Assembly (NCBI RefSeq): GCF_004293625.1
Contig: NZ_CP033040.1
Coordinates: 372,001-436,000 of the forward strand
Origin: Thiomicrorhabdus indica
GTDB taxonomy: Bacteria > Pseudomonadota > Gammaproteobacteria > Thiomicrospirales > Thiomicrospiraceae
DNA length: 64,000 nt
Reading direction: 5' to 3'
The notes under the pieces are model-generated. The model saw only the letters and a list, made by a program, of their open reading frames with translations, ran no database searches and was not told the DNA's origin. A program made the translations under genes and the position numbers. This document shows positions 19,251 through 29,000 of this stretch, one piece after another; position 1 is the first letter of the stretch; every line of letters begins with the position of its first letter.

Positions 19251-19882
19251 TGCTTACACAGGAGAAGTTACAGTCCATTCTGCTGTTAAGCCATCAACGA
19301 ACACGCTTTGCTAGTTGGTTAACGGCGATTCCAGACCTGAAATTACAGCATCTTGATTGTGATGCATCGGTGGAGACTTTCCAGTGCCCGTCGCGCAGTG
19401 TTGTTTTTATTCATTGGCATGTGAATCATCCGATTGAGTCTTGGATTACGCTTTGTCAGGATCAACAGTCAGATGTGGTTATAGTTTCTGATCACCCCTC
19501 ACCGGATGAAGGTTTAAGATTTTTTAAACTCGGTGTTAAGGGTTATATTGCCAGCGATACACATCCCAAGAATGTGTGCCAAGTGATTGATGTTGTTCAG
19601 CAAGGAAATGTCTGGTTAGGCCATTCTGTTATGTCGGCATTTATAGAAAATGTTCAACAGGAAAAGCAGGGGAGTGATGAATGGAAACAAGGACTCACGG
19701 CGCGTGAAATTGAAACTGCTGAGGCGATTTTGCAAGGCAAAACCAATAAAGAAATTGCGGAGTTGTTTTTTGTTACTGAGCGCACGGTAAAATCGCATGT
19801 TCACAATTTACTGGAGAAACTCCAAGTAAAAGATCGTTTAGCGCTGGTGCTTAAAATTCAATCGATTCGACACCCTGAATAG
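19250..19882 (+). CDS. LuxR/FixJ-type regulator with a degenerate receiver domain
   Basis: A 210-residue protein: a receiver-like N-terminal domain (about 8-125) and a C-terminal LuxR helix-turn-helix (about 145-205; LTAREIETAEAILQGKTNKE and TERTVKSHVHNLLEKL). The receiver lacks the acidic pair after strand 1 (ILLLSHQRTR) and the phospho-acceptor Asp after strand 3 (VVFIHWHVNH), so phosphorylation by a kinase is unlikely. Similar pseudo-receivers occur in CsgD/VpsT-type biofilm regulators, some of which bind c-di-GMP; the family link is inference. Last gene of the Lap operon, overlapping lapC by one base, and convergent with the adhesin gene. Confidence 0.85.
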   Translation: MLTQEKLQSILLLSHQRTRFASWLTAIPDLKLQHLDCDASVETFQCPSRSVVFIHWHVNHPIESWITLCQDQQSDVVIVSDHPSPDEGLRFFKLGVKGYIASDTHPKNVCQVIDVVQQGNVWLGHSVMSAFIENVQQEKQGSDEWKQGLTAREIETAEAILQGKTNKEIAELFFVTERTVKSHVHNLLEKLQVKDRLALVLKIQSIRHPE

Positions 19883-19904
19883 AATCGTTGCAGAAAAAGC
19901 TCAT

Positions 19905-19952
19905 AAAAAACGCCTATTTCTTACCGGCCGGTAAAAAATAGGCGTTTCGCTT
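19905..19952. terminator. Bidirectional terminator whose apex is the ACCGGCCGGT decamer
   Basis: The arms 19908-19919 and 19936-19947 are perfectly complementary 12-mers (AAACGCCTATTT and its complement). Between them lies TTACCGGCCGGTAA (19921-19934), itself a perfect palindrome, so the whole 40-bp region folds into one long hairpin. A-runs before and T-runs after (CGCTTTTT) give a U-tract on both strands. It separates the LuxR-type gene (+) from the adhesin gene (-). Confidence 0.88.
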
Positions 19953-20000
19953 TTTATAAACTCAAAGGGAAGCTTATAAAAGCCTCCCCGATTCCTTTTA

Positions 20001-23000
20001 TTAGAAGTCTGTTTGCGATTCTTCAATCACAATAGCCTCTTTCTCTTGAATTACTACTGAGTCATCTCCGCTAGTTGCATCATTGTCAGCAGGTGCAGGT
20101 GTTACCTCTTCCGTTGGTTCTTCTGCGCCTTCTGAATTAGGAAGTGGTATTTGGTCTTCACCCGTATCGAATAGTTCAGAGGTCTCAGGCATATCCGCTT
20201 CTGGCTCATCAGATTCCGAATCTGTTTCGGTTTCTTCTTCGATAGAATCTTCGATGATTAATTCCTCTTCAATTAATAGAGTACCGTCTGAATCATTATC
20301 AATGCTGGTACCGTTTTCTTCATCTGCTGTCTCTTCTGAAGATTCTGCTGCGACATCGTTTTCAGGAGTTTCTGGCGTTGAAGTTTCTGTATGGTCATCA
20401 ATTGACTCATGAGCGGATTCGGTATCTAAGCTATTTTCATCAGTGGTCTCTTCAGGAACAGTTTCGTCTATGTCAGAATTTTCCTCAGTACCTTCGTTTG
20501 CGATAACTTTCTCTAGAGTTTCTTCTTCGATGACTTCATCTTGTAATTCAAACGGTACAAAGTCGTCTTCATCCAGATCAGTATTCGCAACCAACATGTC
20601 CATGACGTGATCCATGGCTGTTTCAATATCCACTGGGGTATAGCCGTGCGCAACTAACAAATCATTCATTTGCGCTAACGACATGGAACTCAAGTTCAAT
20701 GACTCATCTGCAAAAGCTTGGTGAGCTGAATCGCTGATTTGAATTCCACCTGCGGTATTACCTTCGCTATCGAGAGTTTGCAGGAAGACCGCCATCACTT
20801 GCACATAATCGTCTTCCAAATCGGTACGGTCAGTATTTGCTAAATCTTGTAGGAAGACTTTACCGGCCGCTAAATCTCCAGCATCGGCAGTACCAATGAC
20901 AATGCTGCCAATGCTAAAGGTTACTGTATCGCCATTATTGAACTTAAAACTACCAGTGGCATCAGTTGTTCCTGTAATACCCGATGACGTTTTGTAGGAC
21001 ATGCCCTCAATAATACCGTCAATAATCACCCCGTCGCTGGCCTCATCCACGCCTGCCGTATTTGGATCATCAACATCTAAGGTACTGAATTGCACTGGTG
21101 TTGTTAAACTGGATGCATCGCCGGTAATCACATAATCATCATTATCGGCGGTGATCGTGTCATTACCAGCTCCAGCAATAATTAGGTATTGCCCTGAACC
21201 TGATACATCAATGGTATCAACGCCGGTGGTACCAATTTCTAAAGTATAGATTGTGCCATTGAAGTTTAGTTTCTCAATACTGGTTAAGGTATCTGTTCCT
21301 TCTGCACCCTCAATGGTTAAGGTTGAAGTGCCGAAGTTATATGAGAATTGATAATCCGTAATCGCTCCCGAATACACAGCTGTGTCGATCCCCGCGCTAC
21401 CATCTATGGAGTCATTACCCGAACCACCGGTAATGGAGTCGTTTCCAGCTCCAGAATCGACGGTTACCCCAGTATCTCCGGCCACAATGACATTATCTTC
21501 GTCTCCCGTGATAATCGATGTTGATCCCTCAAGACGTAAGTTAAAGGAGTCTTGTGAATCATTGGCATCATTTAAGGTGTCGGTTGGTAGTCCACTAGCG
21601 GTATCCACGGTTTTGACGACGACATCAATATCATCTTCGTATTGATGATAGAGCATTTCTAAGTTGCCGATTTCATCGTATGCAATCCCAGAAATTGTCC
21701 AAGTACCACTGTTAAATGTTGCTTGCGAGCCATCAAGAACGATGCCATTTAATCTGAATAGTGCTGTATCATCCAAGGCTTCAGAACCGGAGGCGGCTGT
21801 AAAGCTAGCCGTCAGGGTTTCTGAACCATCTGTATCTTTAACATTCGCATTTAGATTCATCGCCACCCAGGTGTATTCATCACCAAAAGTTTTGGTGGCG
21901 GTCATGTTTAACAGTGAATCAGCTACAGGGTTGAAATTGACATCAATGGTACCGCTGAAAAGCGTTCCCGCATTGCCTGATTCGCCGCCTGTAATGACAA
22001 GCGAAACCCCTTCAAGCGTTCCACTAAAGTTTTCAACACCTACTCGTTGAATGCCAACCGTTTCTAATTCTGCAATGGACGAGACATTCAGGCTGTAGTC
22101 ATACAGATAGTTACCTTCTGCATCTTGTCCGGAAATCTGACCAGTTTGTTTGACACCGTTAATGTAAACCTCATAACCAAATGGCACGTCTTGCAAACTT
22201 GCACCGGTAATGGATTCACTACTGTCAGATAGAGTGCCACCATTTAAGCTTAATAGGGCAATTTCGTCTTCATTACCCGACATGCTTGGCGTACCAGCAA
22301 AGCCATCATTTACAGGCGTTACCGTGTGAGAAACAGTTCCTGAGGTAAGCCAAGTCATCGTCGAGTAGCTGGATGATTCAGGATCTTCCTGAGTTAACGC
22401 GTAGGAGGTAATGGAAATTTCATTACCGTATTGATCCGCAGGTGGTGTGTATTTGATTTGTAGTGCGGAGTCAAAATCAAATCCAGCCAATACATTACTA
22501 TCAATTACATAATAGTTACCGGCCGGTAAACTATTGCCTTGATCGTCTTGAATGACATTGGCATTAATCGTTGTCAAATTTGGCAAACTAAAGCCAACGC
22601 CTTCAAAGGTTCCTGAATTTCCAGCACCATTTTCTGTCACGCCATTATCCGTTAACTGAATATACAGCTTCCCATCAACCAGAATATTACGGTCCTCATC
22701 AGCAAGGTTACTCAAATCAACGTTAAAGGTTGTGGCGGTATCTTCTGTAATTCCTCCACCAGTAATTGAAATAGTTGATTCATCCGTGACTGGTGCAATC
22801 GGCAAAGACACATCATTAATTGGATAGCTGTTATGCTCATTGACACCATAGGTGGTAATCACTAGGTCAAACTGAACGTCTACCGGTGTATTGATATTGT
22901 CATTACTATCTGGCGTCAGGGTAATGCTTTGCAATGAAGCAATAACAGCATTGACGTCGCCAGTGCCGGTTAAGGAGTAGAAACCACCTTCATCGTTCAT

Positions 23001-26000
23001 GCCGGAAATGGAGGCGCCCGACAGATTGGTAATAGTAATCGCGTATTTACTCGAATCATTGATCGAACCAGCATCATCTGCGACGGAAACTAAGTTATCC
23101 AACGTTTTGTCGGTATCTTCGATAAAGTCTTCTGGTGTGAAGTTGACGACCAAATCCATTGGTTGGTCAATTGTCCCGCCAGTTCCACCGAAATTATTGC
23201 CATCAATGACTAAAGTAAAGGTTTCTGTATTGCTTAGAACGGTGGAGCCGTTATCCTGATGGAAAATCTCTAGCGTAATTTCTTGGTTAATATCCGCGTA
23301 AGAAGTTCGTCCTACTTCAAATTGAATGAGATTGGTTTCGCCATTCGCATCATCAATGATTAAATCCTCATCAATTTCAACACGCCAGCGGCCAGTTTCT
23401 GTTGTATTGCCATTGGCATCCGTAATATCACCAAGATAAGTACCGCCAACAATATCGATTCCTTTCGGGACACCGGAGACTTCAACAAACTGGTGAATTG
23501 TTTCAGAACCGTCCGTGTCTTGGCCATTTGAACCTTCTGATGTCATATCGTCCGCGGTCAAGATAATTGGGACTTCGAAAACGGTATTGTCGGTCACTGT
23601 GACAGTTTTTGTTCCGGAATCGTAACTGACATCTGCATTGCCATCGCCATCTATATCGGTAATTGTGCCTAAAGAGGATGTGGTGGTATCCGTGACGGCA
23701 TTAACCGTGACGGTGTAGGTATCGGTTATCCAATTCGCATTGGTATCGTCGTAATCATTTCCTATTGATTCGACATCGGTAAACTTCGAACTATCGTTGG
23801 TGGTATCTGATGTTTGATATTGGAAGTCGAAAGTGTAATCGGTATCTAAATCGGCTGGGATGCTAGCCGTAATCACGTCACTTGTTGGATCAACGTCTAC
23901 CAAGCCTGTGTCGGTAATTTCAGTGCCATTTTTAAAAAGCTTAACACCAGCTAAAGAAATTGAATTCGTATCAATTTGCAGTGCTGTGAGACTTTCGGTT
24001 GCATCACCTTTATTGTCGAAGTTAAAGGTGAGTGTTTGAACCGTATCTTCATCTTGAGAGGCAGAGTTGCTTAAAGTACCTTCGGTTTCAGGTGTGACTA
24101 AAATCGATAGATTGACTGTTTCAATGTCTGAGTCACCAATGGTATTACCGCTGGCATCATCGTCTTCGACTGTTTGAAGGGTCAAATTAAAGTCAACTTC
24201 GCCACTGTAATTCGCAGGGATATTAATTTTCGCATTGGCAAAATCATCACTGTTTAGTAGCCATGTAGTCGCATTTAATTGCGAAATTCCTGCACCACTA
24301 ATAGAGAAACCATCGTCGACTTGTGTCTGAGTCAAATTGATTTTGATAAAGAAACTTTCCGAACCATCGCCGCCGGCAATATCCGCAGAACTAAAGTTTG
24401 GTGTACCGTTAACAAAGAGAGTGGCTAAAGTCACACTGTCAGTGTCTTCATGAACAATAGCATTATAAGTTTGTTGCTGATTATCGGTATCATCAATTGT
24501 GACGGAGATTGTGCCATCATTAGTCGGTGTATCAGCGACTCCTTGAATCTTGACGTTAATATCAAGATTGGTGATTTGTGCGCCGCTCTGTGCGCCATCT
24601 ACCGAGTTCGCGGCCAGTTTTAAATTTACATTGGAATTGTCGTTATACACCGGAATGTAATTGAAGGTCGCATTGTTATCAAACTCGGCTATTTCTAACG
24701 ACCAAGTACCGCCAGCATCATTTGTTGCTGAGATATTGGCATTGACTACACCATCATCAGGATTAATTAAAGTACCGTCATAGTAAATGCTTGCACCGTC
24801 CGGAATCTCGCTTAATACGATTGTATAAGTTTCCGAACCATCGGTGTCGTCTGTGGTGATTTTCACATTCAATGGGATGCTATTAGCACCATCGGTTGCA
24901 TCTCCATTACTATCTCGTCCGGCATCTTCTTTACCGAAAGACTGTTTAATTGCAACGGTGACGTCATCGGCAACAGGATCTACCGTAAAGTATAGATAAG
25001 ATGCGCCACTAATTTCTGTGTCAGTTTGTGAAACATTGTCTTCATCATGATCGACGGTTTTCGCTTCCACCAAGATTTTGAAGTCACCCGATAACTGGTC
25101 TGGTGTAATAATTTGTAAGGTATCTAAATACTGAGCAGGAATTTCGACTTGGCCGTTGGTATCGATAATGGCTGATGTGTAGGTGTTACCACCGTCTTCA
25201 CTGTAACGATATTGAGAGCCTGCAATTGGGTTATCATTTGTATCCATAAACGTTAACAAAGCGAAGGTTTCTTCTGAATCCGTCTGCGTCACATTGCTTG
25301 AATCGTAATCCAAATCGGTGTTGTCTTGGTTTAACCAACCTGTTTCTAAATTAAACCCACCGTCAGTGCCAAGGTTGAACCATTCCATTGCTCCGTTATT
25401 ACCATCTTCTTTAGCATTGGATGAATAGGTATGATCTGGATTAATTTCTAGGTCGGCATTCGTGTCACCATCTGTGTCCGTTGATAAATCATTGGCACCT
25501 GAATTATTAGGCGTTGTCACTTCGGCTACTGGAGTGACTTTAATGTTTAAGGTGTGGTTAAACGTATCCGTATCCGTTTGCAGAACACTGTTTACTGTTT
25601 GCACATCTTGAACCGTGACATCCACAGACAAATCAATATCCGCACTGCTGTGTGCAGGAGGAGTGACGGAATAGTTCTGGACATTTGCCAAGCCAACATT
25701 TGCCACATCAATCGTTGCGTCATCGGTTCCGTTACCGGTTATCAGAGTTACGCCATTGTGATCTTTTAAAACCCAACCGGCCGGTAAATCATTAATCACA
25801 ATTTGAGTAATGCTTTCAGTCCCTGCGGTTGTATCGGTTGTATTCAAGCCAGCAAACAATTTAACAGCAGTATCTTCAGTCGTTTCAACATTTGGCAGAG
25901 TGACGTCATCCGCAATTGGGTTAACAAAAACATCCAATGTAATGACATCACTGGTTTCTGTTTCGGTGACCGTTGAATCGGTATCGTTATCTAAAGCAAT

Positions 26001-29000
26001 TAATTTGATGGAAATCGTGCTTAAATCGCCTGAAAAGTTTTCAGGCGGGTCGAGGCGAATGTATGGATCATCGCTGCTGAAATCAAAAATTTGAGGAGTT
26101 GTTGAAATGGTTTTCGTCCCAACCCCTTCAACGGTAATTTTTACACCATCATTGGCAAGACTCGAAATTTCAAATTTAAAGTTTTCAGAACCATCAATAT
26201 CCCCGTAACGTTCCAAGATGATGTCTTTTAAATTGACATAAGAGCGGCCGTCATTGGTGTCTTCGTTAATGGTCAAATTAATGTGGTCGTTATGCCCATC
26301 AGAGCCTGCTGAACCATCTGCTAATTGCTTATCTTCCAAGGTTACGCTGGTATCGACTGTATTCACAACTGCTAGATCAATTGTGACGGGATCAGTCATT
26401 GCTTGTAGATCCACCGTTACGTTTTGTGTGCTAGTTGTGGAAATGACGTCTGGCGATAGCAAAGCGCCCGCATCGGTGACTTCATGTGATTCTGTGGTAA
26501 CCGTAAAGTCGACATTGTGATGCGAGTCTTCAATGGGTGAAATGGCTAGTTGAGCATACTCGGCTTGAGTTAATTGGATTGCATCGGTGTTATCTAAATC
26601 CGTTGGATGGAAGTCGCCATCGGTAATATATATGCTAAATGAATTACCGTCATTCCCAGTTCCTAAGGTGAATAAGGTGGTATCTAAAGTGCCATTCCCA
26701 TCCGTATCCAAACCGACTAAATACCCATCATTGGTTCCATCGGCATTATCAAACACAAAGTCCAACAAACCTTGGCGTTCAATTGAATCATAAGTTGTGG
26801 TGCCGGTTGTTGTTTCATCGGATGCATCAACAACTGTTGATAGAGTTAAACCTAGACCTATCGCGAAGTTTGTCTGAGTGTGTGTTGGGCTATCATTCGT
26901 GTTGCTGTTGTCTTCAACCGCAACAATCGCATCGTTACCTGTTTTATCGGCTTGCATGGTAACGCCATCAGCAACCGGTAACACATTAACGGTCACAGTT
27001 GCTGAAGCTGTATCGTTATCGCGGTCAGAGACCGAATAATCAAAAGAAGCTTGACCGCTAAAATGTGTTTCGGGAGTGAAGGTCACTGTTCCATTGCCAT
27101 GGTTGGTGACAGAACCGATTAAATCATTGCCATCCGCATCATAAATATCAATGCTGTTACCACTGGCAACTGTTGATGGACCATCTTTGTTGTTGTCAAT
27201 TTCTATTTCACCATTGGCGAAAGGTTCAGCACTGATCACAATTAATTTGTCGTTATCTTCATTGACACTGACTGTTTGATTGCTACCGGCCGGTAGAGAA
27301 TCATTGACTGTTACTGTGAAATTTTGCACGGCACTTTCGTTGGTATTGCCATTGGTACCAGTGACTTTATAACCAAAGGTCAAGCTAAGTGTGTCGTCAC
27401 TGGTTGCTGGGTCATTTGCATTATCGGCAATTGGATGGTCAATATTCTGATATTGCGTATAGGTGTAGCCATCATCTGAACCATCATCATTGGTATTCTT
27501 TGAAAGAACAATATCAAAGACTTTGTCGGCATCTGTTCTGCCAGCGCCCTTATAGGCGGTAAAAGTACTGCCATTAGTCACATATTGAAGTGCAACACCG
27601 CCCGATGAAAGTTCGTTTATTCCACCGGCCGGAATCGAAAGGTTGGAATCATTTTCTGAATTGAGAACCAATGAGTCTTCAAAAGTAAATGTGTATTCAT
27701 TGTTTTCAAACCCAGTGGAAATGTTGAGTAATGTTGGATTGCCACTTGAGCTATTGCCGTCTGGATCAGCGACTCCACCATTGTCATGAAGGGTTCCCGT
27801 CAAAGAACTATCTGCATCCGTGGCATCAAAATTGTCTTCATCAACATAAGCACTGTCAGGCGTTCCGATCGTCATGCCATTGGTAATGGTACCTGTGACC
27901 GACATTGGATTACCTTCATAAGGTGTGTTGCCATCTTTTGCGGTCACAATATTTTCAAAGGTGCCATTTGCCTGAGTAATGGTATCGATGGTAATCGTAT
28001 ACGATTCATCGTTTTCATTTAGGAAATCGATGATTGAATCATTTGTGAAGGTGACTTCAGAGTTGTTGCCATTTCCGATTAGTTGAACTGAGGTTGTCGC
28101 AGTGTAGTCTTCGTGATCCCCATTATCATTTTGATTTAAAGCACCATTATTTTGAGCTGGGGTATAAGTCAAGGTAACCGTAATCGTTTCACCGGCCGGT
28201 ACATTAACAGGGGTACCGTCTTTGTCGACTAGCTGTAGTCGATGAGAGAGGCTATCACCTTCTTGCTCGGTATCATCGTCAAGAATTTTTACATATACCG
28301 TATCCTCAGGGCCGTATACCGGAGTAGGGTCTGGCGTGTCGTTTGGATCTTCTGGGTCGTCTGGAATGGTTGGTTCTTCAGGCGTATTCGGGTTCTCAGT
28401 ATCTTGAGCAGGGTTGTCTGTAATCGTACCGGTGACAGAATTGTTTGCAGTATCTATAGCGAGATTTTCATAGGTGCCTTGGTCTTGTGTCGCAGCACTA
28501 ATGGTAACGGTATATTGCTCATCGTTTTCAGCTAAGTAATCATCTAAAGCTTCATTATAGAAGGTGGTCTCACTCGTACCGCCCACAATCGTGACTTCGG
28601 TTGTCGCAACATAATCATTGTCTTCAGCATGGTCTGTTCCGCTACCAGCATAACTCAGTGAGACGGTAATGGTTTCACCGGCTTCAACGATGACTGGGTC
28701 GCCATTTGCATCCACCAATTGCACGGTATGAGAAAGGAAATTACTTTCAGCTTGGGTGTCGTTGTGAATGATTTTTACATAGACACTGTCTTCTGAACCA
28801 TAGACTGGATTTGGTTCTTCAGAGTCATTTGGATCGTTTGGATCATCAGGGTCTGTTGGTTCAATCGGAGTGTCAGGGTTTTCGGTATCCTGTGAAGGAT
28901 TATCATTAATGGTGCCTGTGACTTCTAGTAGGTCTCCATTTTCATCAACTTCAGGTTCAATATTCTCAAAGCTTCCTGCTTGCTGGATGACGGATGCAAT

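Noticed and set aside
20862-20871. ACCGGCCGCT as a further decamer copy
   Set aside because: It departs from the palindromic core at position 9, so it was not counted; it may be a decayed copy.
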